This document shows positions 22,645-35,218 of a stretch of 60,000 bases of DNA, piece by piece (positions within the stretch are counted from its first letter, which is position 1; the number at the start of each line of letters is the position of its first letter). Under the pieces are notes generated by a model. The model had not been told where the DNA came from. It did not search any database and saw nothing but the letters and a program-made list of their open reading frames with translations. The stretch is from assembly GCF_030272615.1 (NCBI RefSeq), contig NC_081415.1, positions 229,785,303 to 229,845,302 on the forward strand. The letters are read 5' to 3'. The position numbers and the translations under genes were made by a program. Origin of the DNA: Cryptomeria japonica. Taxonomy: Eukaryota > Streptophyta > Pinopsida > Cupressales > Cupressaceae.

Positions 22645-24552
22645 AAATGTATAATTGTCACTAATATAAACAAAATTATTGGTGATAATAAAAACAACAA
22701 TCTCACAAATAAAACTATCATTATCACAAATTTAATCATTACTAACACAAATTTAACCACCATTAACATGATAAATTTTTCAGTAGCGACAAAAAGAATC
22801 ACTAAAACAGTCAATAACGTCAAAAGACAAAAACTTAATGCAACTATCGTAAGTGTAGCCACTGATTTGAAAAGTTGGGCTCGCGATTTTAGTTTGAACA
22901 AAGGAAATTGATGTCTTGACGGAATTATAATTGTGTGTTTATTTTTCCTAATCTTCTAATTATCTCTCTAATCCTTTTATGATCCATTGATGCCAATCCT
23001 AGTGGTGTGATGACAAACTCTTATTCTACATCGATTCTTGGGTTTGGAGACTCCAGCTAGTGAATGTAACTTAAAGGGGAATGTTTGTATGGGAACCCAC
23101 ACTCCTAGCTTTAGAATATTGTTACTTTGAATATGATTCTCGAGTATTTCAAAAAATTTGATGTTAGAATATTGTTACTTTGAATATGATTCTCGAGTAT
23201 TTCAAAAAATTTGATGTTAGAATATTGTTACTTTGAATATGAAATTGATGTCTTGGTGGAATAATAAAAGTGTGTTTGTTTATCCTAATCTTCTAATTAT
23301 ATCTCTAATTCTTTTATCATCCATTAATGCCAATGCTAGTGATGTGGTGACAAACTCTTATTTTGCATTGATTTTTGGGTTTGGAGACTTCAACTAGTGA
23401 ATGTAGCTTAAGGAGTAATGTTTGTATAGGAACCCACATTCTTAGCTTTAGAATAATGTTATTTTGAATATGATTCTCGTGCACTTCATTTTTTTTTATT
23501 ATTGGTACATTTTAGTTCTCACTTTCAGCTAAGCTTTGTTTAGATAAATTTGATTTGTCATACATTTTGTTCTTCTTTTTGGAAAGTTACAATTTGTTAA
23601 TGTATATCTAGTATAGATTCTTTTCATGAAGGGCACCAATTTCTGTAATTAATTTTTACATATTGAAGACATATTATGAGATATTACAAATCATTTGGAT
23701 TTATGATAGAATATCAATTATGCTATGTCTAACTAACCTTTCAACTACTTCTAATTTAATTAGTATATTGAAAAGATATCATTGAATGTTGAAAGCTTTG
23801 ATAACAAATTTATTTTCATATATATAATTTATGATAGATTATCAATTATGCTACATCTAACTATCTTTTCAACTAATTCTAATTTCATTAATATATTTAA
23901 AAAATGTCATTAAATATTGCAACCCTTAATATCAAACTTTACTATTAACTTTAAAAAATCATCAAACTAAAACAATATATTATTCTTTTATAATTTATAG
24001 ATGATACTTGTACTTATAAAGCTAGATTTATTAAACTTTATAAACATCCTATCAAATCGAGCATAGACATGGTATAGATGCTTTGGAATAAGTGTAGTAT
24101 ATTTTCCATGCCTACAAACCATAGAAAATTGCTTTAAATAATACCCAAGTGAGATCTCATTTCATGGAATATGATGATTGTAGATCTTCTACAATGTGGT
24201 TTGGTTGAAAAGTTTTCATAAGCTTCTAAGAAAATGCAAATGGTTGTGTAAAGTTGATTCTATTTTATCAGCATTTTTCTTATTTAAGTTAAAAATGGAA
24301 TTTTGGAACCTTTGTACATCTATCAAAACATAATTAAAAGTATTATTTTATTAAATATATACATGGCAAGAAAATTGTTTGAATTTTTTTTTCTTAGAGT
24401 TGTTAGTTCATAATATCTATTAATTAGAGGATACGTAGAAAATGGATTTCTAAATGATATTAGAAAATTTTATGTAATAAAAGATCAATTTTATCACGTT
24501 TATAAGAAAATGCAATTGGTAATTAAAAATCCATTCACAACCTTTGCCAAAC
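22645..24552. repeat. Truncated copy 0 of the ~3.5-kb tandem unit
   Basis: It matches about 40005-41822 of unit A and the equivalent parts of units B and C. Examples are the cagtagcgacaaaaag stretch, the caaactcttattctacat stretch and gtgagatctcatttcatgg. The left end is truncated. The right end is cut by the copia insertion at 24553, and the remaining ~460 bases of the unit are missing on the far side. Confidence 0.85.
22907..23460. repeat. Local ~335-bp tandem duplication with 53-bp repeats in copy 0
   Basis: The block starting gaaattgatgtcttg at 22907 restarts at 23242. At the junction a 53-base unit (gaatattgttactttgaat and onward) occurs twice in full and once in part (23113-23241). Neither feature is in units A-C, so it arose after the array diverged. 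Confidence 0.8.
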
Positions 24553-24654
24553 TGTTGGACATTGTTGCTGCTAGGATATGTTGTTATCATTGATGTCAAC
24601 ATATTCTCGTGTTTTGGTATTGCAAATAATTGCTTTGGTGATTCGGTGATTGCA
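24553..24654 (+). repeat. 5' LTR remnant of the outer copia
   Basis: About 100 bases starting tgttggacattgttg match 37708-37805 with few differences. After gattgca the two copies diverge, which marks the left edge of the deletion that removed the rest of the LTR, gag and protease. Confidence 0.8.
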
Positions 24655-24714
24655 ATGAATTGATCCGGTTGGTTTATCTATTTGCTATGCTGAATCAACT
24701 AGAGATACGCTATT

Positions 24715-25694
24715 CTGAATGCCTCCGGTGTAGAGATTGCAACAAGGAATAAAACTAAAGGTAATATATTTCATTTGAATGCCGGTGAGAAAAGTTGTTT
24801 GATTGTTCAGATAGATGAAAGTTGGTTGTGGCATAGGAGGATGTGTCATGCTAACTTTGATTGTATGATAAGGATAAGTTGTACTCAAGCTGTTAGAGAT
24901 TTGCCTAAGATTGTGAAGCCCTCTAATCCAGTATGTAAAGAATGTCAGTTGGGGAAGTAAACAAAAATATCATTTAAAAGAAAATTATATACAACTAATG
25001 GACTGTTAGATCTTGTGCATATTGACTTGTGTGGTCCTACTAGAGTGAGAAGCATGCAAGGTGACAGGTATTTCATGTTGCTGATTGATAATTACTCTAG
25101 ACTGATGTGGGTGACTTTTCTAAGGGAGAAATCAGAAGCATTGGAGAAATTCAAGATATTTAAAGCAAAGGTGGAGATTGAGACAGGGTTGAAGCTGAAG
25201 TGCCTGAGATCTGACAAAGGAGGAGAATTCACGTCCGGAGAGTGAGATACATTCTGTGAGAGGAATGGAATTAGAAGACAATTATCTACTCCTAGTACCC
25301 CTCAGCATAATGGAGTTGTTGAAAGGGAAAACTAAACAATCTTGGATGTTGATTGAAGGAAATATTGTGCAAACCTTTTGGAAGGAAGTTGTTAGGATTG
25401 GTGTTTACACATTCAATCGGGTGCATATAAAATGTGATTCTGGTAAGACTCCATATGAGCTATGGTTTGGTCATGTTCCTATAGTTAGATATTTTAGAGT
25501 TTTTAGAAGCAAGTGTTATATAAAAATAGATGAGGATATAGGAAAGTTTGATGCAAGATGTGATGAAGGAATTTCTTGGGATATTCTACTAAGAGAAAGG
25601 TCTACCAGTGTTACAATAAAAGGCCAAAGAAGATAGTGGAAAGTGCAAATGTAAAAGTTGATGAATGTTTTGATAAGCAGATCAGGGCATGCAG
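24715..25694 (+). pseudogene. Pre-integrase and integrase of outer copia, first block
   Basis: GAG-pre-integrase sequence (LWHRRMCHANFDCM, CKECQLGK) is followed by the integrase core: HIDLCGP with Asp present, LIDNYSRLMWV, RSDKGGEF with Asp present. A TGA sits at 25243-25245, and the following TPQHNGVVER stretch (with the Glu) lies in another frame. A short in-element deletion follows (GKTKQSWMLIEGN). The frame then runs into PYELWFGHVPIVRYF. The same TGA and the same deletion occur in the second block at 35415 and about 35500, so these lesions predate the duplication. The domain ends where the nested copia begins. Confidence 0.85.
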
Positions 25695-27237
25695 TGTTGG
25701 CATTATAGTTAGAAAGATTGTTTGCATTTCAATATCAGGAGATTGTTGATATTCAGTAAGGATATTGAGAAGGCTGTTGAAGATTATTGATATAACTAAA
25801 GAAGGATGATAACTATCTTTATAACATTATTTTGTCATTGATGTCAAGAGATTGATTATCTGATTCAGTATGATGTTGCCATATCTTGAGAAGATTGATT
25901 TGAAGAGAATTAAGGTGTCGGTAAAAGACACAGAAAGAATGTGATGAATAAAGGGAGGAATAAGTTATTCAATTGGCAACTATTACCCAGTTAGACAATG
26001 ATGAGATCATGATGTTTAGATTGTTATGATATTCTACATATGTTGTTGATTGTAAGGTTAATACTATACTATGTCACCGAGCAAAGAACCTAGTCGATAA
26101 ACCCTAAGGAATCTAGTTGGTAAACCCTAAGGTTATCGATATCGGTTAATGAAGGCGGAATGTCTACCGAGTAAAGTTTAGTATCTACCGAGTTGCAACC
26201 GAGTTATGACAATGCACATGGGATGGATAAAAGCATTATTTAATGAAGGACAATGATTAGCTGGAGATGTATAAATGATTAGTATGCCATGCATGAAGTT
26301 TGTTAAGGATCTATGGCAAAGGAAAATCCGCAGGGAGATCTACACCGCAGATTGAACCGCAATAACCTTGTGCAAGTTCCAAGAAAGGACTGCAAGTCCC
26401 GAGGCAAGGTAAAATGTTTTTAGATTGAAAGGATACATTGAACCTGGTCAAGTTTGAAGATCTGATGGCTAAGATTGATCATGGGAAATGTGATCAAGGA
26501 GATTAAGTGGTTAGCAATTGTTTATAAATAAGGAATTGTTGATAAACAATGTATGCGGGCAAGTGTATGCACAGGGATGCAACATAGTGATTACCGAGCA
26601 CAGAAGCTTGAAGACCTGTTTGAATAACAGAGTAGAAAGCCCAGTAGAGGGACAAGATAAGTCTTATGACTTGATTGTTTTGAGAAAATAAGAATTTGCT
26701 TCAGCATTTTAGATGTGAAGTTGCAGATAGATTTTTATTACTGTTATTTTGTAAGTGACAGAAAATCTCTTAACCGAGTGGACTTAACAACCTTATATGT
26801 AAACCCTCTAGCAAGGTAACATTCTAAATGAGTGCTTGAAATCCTTTGACAAGGTCACTTCTAACAAAGTGAAGATCCTAACAGATCTGAGGGAAATCCC
26901 TTAACCGGGTCACATCTAGCAATGTGTTTGTAATCCTTAACAGGATTTGCTTTTAACTGAGCATACTCTAGAAGAGTATATTTCTTAGTGGGTCTGAAAT
27001 CCCACAGTGGTTTTTCCCTATTTGGGTTTCCACGTTAAATCTGGTGTTATGAGTGTTATGATGATTATATGCTTATGAGTTTGCATGTTTAGCAGTTTTG
27101 GTTATATTGCTGAAGTATATGTTACCAAGGTTGAATCTGTTGTTTTTATGATTCACCCCCCCCCTCTCATCTTGTTAGCTATTGGCATCTGTACTTACAT
27201 CAAGCATCAGAACTATCAGTTGGTATCAAAGCTATCA
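25695..27237 (+). repeat. 5' LTR of nested copia
   Basis: It starts tgttggcattatag and ends gctatca, two bases before the primer site. It matches 31983-33519 throughout; one extra short block (about 26102-26125) is present only here. The TATA box is at 26523. Confidence 0.93.
26523..26530 (+). promoter_or_regulatory. TATA box of nested copia LTR
   Basis: TATAAATA in gtttataaataagg is identical in the 3' LTR at 32788-32795. It lies about 830 bases into the LTR. Confidence 0.5.
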
Positions 27238-27239
27238 AT

Positions 27240-27251
27240 TGGTATCAGAGC
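27240..27251 (+). other. Primer binding site, initiator tRNA-Met
   Basis: TGGTATCAGAGC, the standard plant copia primer site, starts two bases after the LTR end. Confidence 0.92.
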
Positions 27252-27302
27252 TTTGGACTCCGAAAGAAAAAGTTTAAAGGTACTTGAGGCAAAGATCCAA
27301 AG

Positions 27303-28300
27303 ATGTATAAAAGGGATGCACCGAAGCTGAACAAGTCTATTTTCTCCACATGGCAGAAAAGGATGAAGCTGCATTTATCAAGCATTGGAGAATATGCAAC
27401 ATATTATCTGGAGAATGATTACATTGCACCGAGCACCAACGCTATGACCTTGGAAGAGATAAAGGCAAAGCAAGAACATATTCAAGCTATGATTGAAATC
27501 ACATCAGCATTGACCGACTCAGAGTTTAATGATCTAGAAGGCTGTAATGATGCAAAAACAATGTGGACTAAGCTCATATCTGTGTATGGAGGTGATGGAC
27601 ATGTTCAAAGAGCAAAAGTAGATAGTCTAAGAGGACAACTTGAATCCATGAGAATGAATGAAGGTGAGAACATAACTCAATACAATACAAGACTAAAGGA
27701 GCAGGTGGAACTATTGAAGAAAAGGATATAACAAGTAAGTTGTTGAGAACCCTTCTACCAGCCTATGCTATTCGAGTCTCTGCAATCAATGAATTGAGGT
27801 ATGTACCTAACATGCCATTTTCTTTGGATGCTACTATTGGTAAGCTACATGAATTTGAGCTAAGTAATTTTGATAACAGTGGGTCTTTGGTAAATAAAGT
27901 TGAATCTGCATTCAGTTCTTTTCATATTAGTGAATCTGATGATAGAATGAGTAAGTACTCTGAAGGAGATCACAGTGGAGCAAGTGAAAGATTTTGCAAG
28001 AACATGGAAGAAGTGCACAAACTGTATGAGGAAATCAAGAAGCAAGAAGAGTTTGAAGCATTATTAGCCAGAAGGTTATCGAGAGGAAAATGTAAGTATA
28101 AAGGGAAGCTACCTTTAAAATGTTTCAATTGTGATAAGATAGGACATATGGCTTCTAACTGCCCTGACAAAGGATCTAGTGAAAAGAGAGAATACCGAGA
28201 TAACAAGCAGAAAGACAACCAATACAGAGGACACCGAGACTTTAGGAGAAGAGATAGAAAGACATGTCTAATAGCAGATGAGGAATCCAACGATGACAAA
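27303..28300 (+). pseudogene. gag: gag of nested copia, broken
   Basis: It starts at ATG 27303 (MYKRDAPKLNKS). The copia gag domain follows, with W-Q-K-R-M-K and the AKTMWTKLISVYGG motif. A stop at 27729-27731 with a frame change separates it from the rest, which resumes from 27740 with LLPAYAIRVSAINEL. The zinc knuckle CFNCDKIGHMASNC (28121-28162) is a canonical C-x2-C-x4-H-x4-C that binds RNA. A charged tail rich in Lys, Arg and Asp follows. The ATG lies about 50 bases after the primer site, a short leader typical of copia elements. Confidence 0.88.
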
Positions 28301-29640
28301 TCTGATGAAATTGATACTGAGGAAGTTGTTTATGTGGCTATTAAGGATGGATCTGATGAAGAAAGGTATGAAGAAAAAGTTCTAATATCTCACATAAATA
28401 ATAATGATTCTTGGATTATAGATAGTGGATGCTCACATCATATGATAGGTGATAAACACAAGTTTGTTTAATTAGAGGACTATGATGGAGGCTATGTAAG
28501 ATTTGGTAACGATGCAACATGTCCGATGAAAGGTAAAGGATCTATAACACTTCTTGACAATGCTAAATGTGATGATATATATTGGGTTGAAGGATTGAAA
28601 TACAATTTGTTGAGTGTAGCACAGCTAAACAATACAGGATACCGAATAGAATTTCAGAAAGGAATCGTCAAAGTTCATGACAAGCATGGAAAGTTAGCTG
28701 CTACCGGGACACAAACAAAAGGTAATACATTTCATCTTGACTCAACTAGGAACAAGTGTCTTTATGCAAAGATAGATGATACCCGGTTATGGCATAAAAG
28801 GTTTTGTCATGTAATTTTTGATAATCTGATCAAAATAAGTAAGAAGCACCGAGTAAGAGGTCTACCGAGTCTTGAAAAACCTGAGAATGCTATGTGTTGA
28901 GGATGCTAGATGGGTAAGATGACAAGATCAAGCTCTACAAGTAAGTCCTACACTTCAAAAGGAATTTTAGATCTAGTTCATACTAATCTTTGTGGTCCTA
29001 TGAAAGTTCAAAGTTATTATGGTGATAAATATTTCATCTTATTTGTGGATGATTACTCAAGGATGATGTCAGTCATGTTTTTAAAAGAAAAATCAGAAGC
29101 TTTTCAAATGTTTAAATGGTACAAGGCAAGAGTTGAAAATGAAATAGGAAGACAACTGAAATGTCTTAGATCTGATAGAGGAGGAGAATTCACTTTTGAT
29201 GAATTTAACTTATTCTGCAATGATCATGGTATAAAGAGGCAAGTATCTGCACCAAGAACACCTCAGCAAAATGGGATAGCCGAGAGAAGAAACAGATCAA
29301 TTGTGGATTGTGCCAGAACCTTGATGATAGAAAAGAGGGTACCTCAAACATTTTGGAGAGAAACAATCAGCACTGCAGTTTACACCCTGAACCAAGTTCA
29401 ATTGAAGAAAGGAACAATTAAGACACCTTATGAGATCTAGTATGACAAGAAACCTAATGTAAGTTATTTTAAAATCTTTGGAAGTAGATGCTATGTTCAC
29501 AAAGATGACAGAAATGGAAAGTTTGATCAGAAAAGTGAAGAAGGAACATTTCTTGGTTATTCTTCTAGAAGTAAAGCATTTAAATGTCTGATCAAATCAT
29601 CTAACAAAATAGTAGAAAGTGCAAATGTGAAAATTGATGA
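28301..29640 (+). pseudogene. Protease and integrase of nested copia, broken
   Basis: The protease has the copia motif WIIDSGCSHHM (DSG at 28421-28429). A stop ends that frame at 28471, then the pre-integrase domain follows (YNLLSVAQL, LWHKRFCH). Two stops lie near 28898-28909. The integrase core from 28910 reads VHTNLCGP at the first catalytic position: Asn (28985-28987) replaces the Asp of HTDLCGP, a G-to-A change. The second Asp (RSDRGGEF, residue 89) and the Glu (QNGIAERRN, residue 125) are present with 35 residues between. A stop at 29438 precedes the SYFKIFGSRCYVH segment. With Asn at the first metal-binding position this integrase should be inactive. Confidence 0.88.
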
Positions 29641-31458
29641 ATTTGCAGAAAGAAATGATGAAGGAAATTCCAAAGAACCAGAAGATTATAAAGAATTTGT
29701 TTATGTTCAACCAAGAAGTCCTACCGAGAAAGCTACTGAAGAAAATGAAGATAATGTCCAGTTACCGAGTGATGAAGAAAATCATATAGAACCTACCGAG
29801 CCTATATTAGCCAAATATGTCAGAAGAAATCATGTAGAAAGTCAAATTATAGGAGATAAGGATGATCCAGTGATGACAAGGAACAAACTGAGACAGAACA
29901 CATGTTTGATATCTGAATTTGAACCGAGAATAGTGAAAGAGGCATTTAACAGTGAAGATTGGGTAAATGCTATGATAGAAGAGATTGATCAAATCAAGAA
30001 GAATGACACATGGACACTGATCCCAAGACCGAAGGAAAAAATGTAATCGGTACTAACTAGATTTTCAGAATCAAGCTAAATGAGAAAGGTGAAGTCATTC
30101 GCAACAAAGCAAGACTAGTTTGCAAAGGTTATGCTCAAGAAGAAGGAATATATTATGGTGTGACTTTTGCACCTATGGCTAGACTTGAGGGAGTAAGAAC
30201 ATTGTTGGCATATGCTGCTTTCAAAAATTTCAAGGTATATCAAATGGATGTTAAATCTACATTTTTGAATGGTATACTAGAAGAAGAAGTTTACATTGAA
30301 CAACCTGAAGGATTTGTTGAAGACAAGAGTAAAGATCAGGTATGCAAACTGAACAAAGCTTTATATGGTCTGAAACAAGCACCTAGAGCATGGTATGAAA
30401 GATTGCACTCTTATTTAATCAAGATTGGTTTTATAAGGACAAGTGAAAACAACAACATGTACATGAAGAAAGATGAGGATAATGGAATACTGATCTCAGC
30501 CATATTTGTTGATGATATCATATTTTGTGGTAATGACTCCTTATGTAAGAACTTTGGAAATGAAATGTGCAAAGAATTTGAGATGTCACTAATTGGTGAG
30601 ATAAAGTATTTTATAGGTTTACAGATATTGCAAATGAAAGATGAGATTTTCATTACTCAATCCAAGTACATAAAGGAAATCTTGAAGAAATTTGGAATGG
30701 AGGATTCTAAACCAGTAAGTACTCCTATGACTACTAACTGTAAATTATCAAAGAGTGATGAATCTGCATCTGTTGATGAGACACTTTACTGATCTATGAT
30801 TGGAAAATTGCAATATGTTGTGCATAGTAGACCGGATATAGCACATGCAATAGGTATTGTAGCAATATTCTCTGCAGATCCCAAGGAAACACATATGACA
30901 ACAATCAAGAGAATTTTCAGATACCTGAGAGGCACTGAAGATTATGGCTTAGTATATGAAAAGAGGAATAATTTTGATTTAAAAGTTTATACTGATGCTG
31001 ATTGGGTAGGCAACATTGATGACAGGAAAAGCACAAGTGGTGGAGTTTTCTTTTTAGGAGAAAGACTTGCGAGTTGGCTTAGCAAGAAACAAGGATGTAT
31101 CTCACAGTCAACAGCAGAAGCTGAATACGTTGCTGCAACATTGAACTGTACTAATATAGCATGGATCAAACAACTATTGGAAGGTATAAATGAGAAAGTT
31201 ACCGAGCTAGAAACTATATTTTGTGATAATACTAGTGCCATTAACATTTCAAAGAATCCAGTGATGCACTTTAAGACAAAGCATATATCTATAAAGTATC
31301 ACTATCTCAGAGAAGAAGTTCAAGAGAAGAAAGTTGTGCTGGAATATATCAGTTCAAAGGAGCAATTAGCAGATATCTTCACAAAGCCATTGCCAAGGGA
31401 CACTTTTGAGTATCTCAGAAGTAAGTTAGGGGTCCTACCCCTCTCTTCTACTCACTGA
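29641..31458 (+). pseudogene. RT and RNase H of nested copia, broken
   Basis: RT starts near 29935 (EAFNSEDWVNAMIEEIDQI). A frameshift at the A-run near 30040 moves it to another frame. Motifs are [43 protein letters not shown] and the active site IFVDDIIF (Asp-Asp at 30511-30516). A stop near 30790 is followed by RNase H: YTDADWVG (Asp at 30994-30996), STAEAEYVAAT and FCDNTSAI, so the acidic residues are kept. The tail EQLADIFTKPLPRDTFEYLR is the standard copia C-terminus, ending at 31458. This is the best preserved copia RNase H in the window. Confidence 0.92.
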
Positions 31459-31982
31459 CCGAGTTTGGTGAAAGCATCAATTCAATGAATCTACAGAATA
31501 TTATGTGTGGATTGATGCTGATTCATGCACTTTAGGAGGTCACCTAAAGTTGTGTTGGAAAAAGTGAATAGAACCAGTTACTCTGACCGAAATTGAGATG
31601 TTACATAGCAAGGCAAATCACTTCACAGAGGAAGAAATCATGATCTAGTTCTTTTACTTTTTGGCATTGTTGTTAAAGGGGGAGAAAACTAAATGGTTTG
31701 GCTGGAAGACTAAATGGTTAAAAATTTGACTGCATGGTAAAGCCCAGAATGATGGAAATAATAGAAGACTAATGACAAGGGGAGTAGATTAAAAAATGGA
31801 GAAGACTAAATACAACTCAACAGCTCAGAAGCCTAATGAAAAGGAAGAAGACCTCAGAAGATTTTAACAACTCAAGGATAACAGGAGAAGTCTAACAATA
31901 ATTTGAATCTGAATCAATTTGAATATTTTGTTGGTACTACCATTTAATTGTTGGTTTTGCCATCAATGCCAAAGGGGGAGAT
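31459..31982 (+). other. 3' untranslated region and polypurine tract of nested copia
   Basis: Non-coding. It ends in aaagggggagat (31971-31982), a clear polypurine tract directly before the 3' LTR. An earlier aaagggggagaaaac (about 31675) may be a second, internal purine tract. Confidence 0.75.
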
Positions 31983-33519
31983 TATTGGCATTACAGTTAG
32001 AAAGATTGTTTGCATTTCAATATCAGGAGATTGTTGATATTCAGTAAGGATATTGAGAAGGTTGTTGAAGATTATTGATATAACTAAAGAAGGATGATAA
32101 CTATCTTTATAACATTATTTTGTCATTGATGTCAAGAGATTGATTATCTGATTTAGAGTGATGTTGCCATATCCTGAGAAGATTGATTTGAAGAGAATTA
32201 AGATGTCGGTAAAAGACACAGAAAGAATGTGATGAATAAAGGGAGGAATAAGTTATTCAATGGGCAACTATTACCTAGTTAGACAATGATGAGATCATGA
32301 TGTTTATATTGTTTTGATATTCTACATATGTTGTTGATTGTAAGGTTAATACTATACTATGTCACCGAGCAAAGAACCTAGTCGGTAAACCCTAAGGTTA
32401 TCAATATCGGTTAATGAAGGCGGAATGTCTACCAAGTAAAGTTAACTATCTACCGGGTTGCAACCAAGTTATGACAGTGCCCATGAGATGGATAAAAGCA
32501 TTATTTAATGAAGGACAATGATTAGCTAGAGATGTATAAATGATTGGTATACCGTGCATGAAGTTTGTTAAGGATCTATGGCAAAGGAAAATCGGCAGGA
32601 AGATCTATAGCGCAAATTGAACCACAATAACCTTGTGCAAGTTCCAAGAAAGGACTACAAGTCCCGAGGCAAGGTAAAATGTTTTTAGATCGAAAGGATA
32701 CATTGAGCCTGGTCAAGTTTGAAGATCTGATGGCTAAGATTGATCATGGGAAATGTGATCAAGGAGATTAAGCGGTTAGCAATTGTTTATAAATAAGGAA
32801 TTGTTGATAAACAATGTATGCGGGCAAGTGTATGCACAGGGATGCAACATAGTGATTACCGAGCACAGAAGCTTGAAGACCTATTCGAATAATAGAGTAG
32901 AAAGCCTAGCAAAGGGACAAGATAAGTCTTATGACTTGATTGTTTTGAGCAAATAAGAATTTGCTTCAGCATTTTAGATGTGAAGTTGCAGATAGATTTT
33001 TATTACTGTTATTTTGTAAGTGACAGAAAATCTCTTAACCGAGTGGACTAAACAGTCTTATATGTAAACCCTCTAGCAAGGTAACATTCTAAATGAGTGT
33101 TTGAAATCCTTTGACAAGGTCACTTCTAACAAAGTGAAGATCCTAACAGATCTGAGGGAAATCCCTTAACCGGGTCACATCTAGCAATGTGTTTGTAATC
33201 CTTAACAGGATTTGCTTTTAACCGAGCATACTCTAGAAGAGTATATTTTTTAGTGGGTCCGAAATCCCACAGTGGTTTTTCCCTATTTGGGTTTCCATGT
33301 TAAATATAGTGTTATGAGTGTTATGATGATTATATGCTTATGAGTTTGCATGTTTAGCAGTTTTGGTTATATTGCTGAAGTATATGTTACCGAGGTTGAA
33401 TCTGTTGTTTTTATGGAAGTTTAAGTTTGTATGATTGACCCCCCCCTCTCATCTTGTTAGCTATTGGCATCTGTACTTACATCAAGTATCAGAACTATCA
33501 ATTGGTATCAGAGCTATCA
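31983..33519 (+). repeat. 3' LTR of nested copia
   Basis: It matches 25695-27237. Its first two bases are TA instead of TG, a single G-to-A change. It ends gagctatca, followed by the target duplication tgccg. Confidence 0.92.
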
Positions 33520-33524
33520 TGCCG

Positions 33525-35054
33525 ATATGAAATTTATGAACAAGATATTGTCTCTAAACCTACACAGATTGAGATCTTGAACAAAATTAATCCGGTAGAG
33601 ATAGTTAATCTCAATATTGCTGATGTCAGTGAAGGACTTCAAGAGCTTGAGACTCAAAATAATCTGAAGGACTTCAAGAGCTTGAGAATCAAAATAATCT
33701 GAAGACTCTGAGGTATGTAAAGTTGAATCACTCTGAGAATCAGATTATTGGTGATAAGAACAAGGGTGTGATGACTAGGAGAAGACTTGTTGCTGAAGAG
33801 ATATGTCTGATTTCTAAGATTGAGCCTAAAAATATTGTTGAAGCATGTAAGGATGAGAATTGGATAAAAGCTATGGTGGAGGAGTTGAATCAGATTGAAA
33901 AGAATAACACTTGGGAGCTTCTTCCGAGACCTAAAGAAAAAAATGTGATTGGTACTAAATGGGTGTTCCTGAATAAACTGAATGAGTTCAGTGAAGTGGC
34001 AAGAAACAAAGAAAGGTTGGTATGTAAGGGATGCTCTCAGATGGAAGGTATTGATTATGAAGAAACTTTTTCTCTTGTAGCTAGAATTGAAGTTGTTAGA
34101 TTGCTGCTTGTTTATGCTTCTATAAGAATTTCAAGGTTTATCAAATGGATGTTAAGTCGGCCTTTTTGAATGGTGATCTTGAGGAGGAAGTCTATATTGA
34201 GAAACCAAAAGAATTTTCTTTATCTGTTGAAGGAGATATGTTATGCAGATTGAAGAAAACACTGTATGGGATTTTGTAAAGGTACTCTTGATAGTAACTT
34301 ATACTTTAAGGTTGAAAATGATAACATCTTGATTGTTGAAGTATTTGTGGATGACATTATTTTTGGAGGAGATGATGAATTGAGTATGAAGTTCGCTGAT
34401 GATATGAAAAAGGAATTTGAGATGTCTATGATAGGTGAGATGAAATTCTTCTTAGGATTGTAGATTACTCAGACCGGTAAAGGTATTTTCATTTCTCAAT
34501 CTAAATATGTGAAGGAATTGTTGAAGAAAATTGGGTTAACAGATACTAAACCTATTGGAACTCCTATGATGACTGGATGCAAGTTATCTAAGAATGATGA
34601 ATCTAAGAAAGAGAATCAGACTTTGTATAGATATATGGTTGGTGAACTACTGTACCTGACTCAGACTAGACTGGATATATGCATGCTATGTTTCTTTGCG
34701 CTAGATTTCAAGTCAATCCTAAAGAGACTCATGTTACTGTTGTTCAAAGAGTTTTTAGATACTTGAAGGGAACTGAAAGACATTAGAGTTGTATATGATG
34801 AGCCCACTTCTATTTACTGTGACAATTGAAGTGCTATTAATATTTCCAAGAATGCGGTACTGCATTCTAAAACTAAGCATATATCAACTAAGTATCATTT
34901 CTTGAGGGAGAAATTTAGTGATGAAGAGGCAAAATTGGAGTATGTATCTACAAAAGATGAGATTGTAGATATTTTCACTAAGCCTTTGCCTGCAAATACA
35001 TTTGAGTATTTGAGAGACAAATTAGGGGTCTTTGCCCCTCCTAATGAGAACTAG
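33525..35054 (+). pseudogene. RT and tail of outer copia, first block
   Basis: This continues the integrase interrupted at 25694. RT motifs in order are NWIKAMVEELNQIEKNN, IGTKWVFLNKLNE, KERLVCKGCSQMEG, YQMDVKSAFLNG-like sequence split by a frameshift near 34130, and FVDDIIFGGDD (about 34346-34380). A stop lies near 34460. The RNase H core is missing: after YLKGTERH (about 34760-34790) the sequence jumps to YCDN, a TGA (34828), and SAINIS, so the TDADW and AEAEY motifs are deleted. The tail DIFTKPLPANTFEYLRDKLG ends near 35054. A 36-base duplication near 33633-33705 is private to this block. Confidence 0.85.
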
Positions 35055-35218
35055 GTGCATTGAGATGCATCAATCCGGTGGACTTCACAGTCTTATCCTT
35101 TATTCGGATTGATGAGTTGATATTGCTACTCAGCTAGAGTAGTTAGTGAGTTGTTTCAGAACTGTGAATTTATTCTAAGAGGGAGAGATTTTTCTTTCTA
35201 GTGGGGAAACAAGCTTTG

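Larger units (their letters stand above)
25695..33519 (+). mobile_element. Nested, nearly full-length Ty1/copia element
   Basis: LTRs 25695-27237 and 31983-33519, a tRNA-Met primer site, gag, protease, integrase, RT, RNase H and a polypurine tract occur in order. The target duplication is tgcag (25690-25694) and tgccg (33520-33524). The empty site is seen in the duplicated block near 35861-35870. LTRs differ by a few bases per hundred by eye. The frame has two frameshifts and several stops, and an integrase active-site change. The lineage looks close to Sire/Tork-type copia, but I cannot settle it by eye. Confidence 0.93.

Noticed and set aside
22599-22901. 100-codon minus-strand Leu/Val-rich frame
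   Set aside because: Low-complexity shadow in copy 0, not kept in units A-C.
27240-27251. Possible tRNA-Met gene
   Set aside because: Only the 12-base complement of the tRNA 3' end is present, as a primer site.
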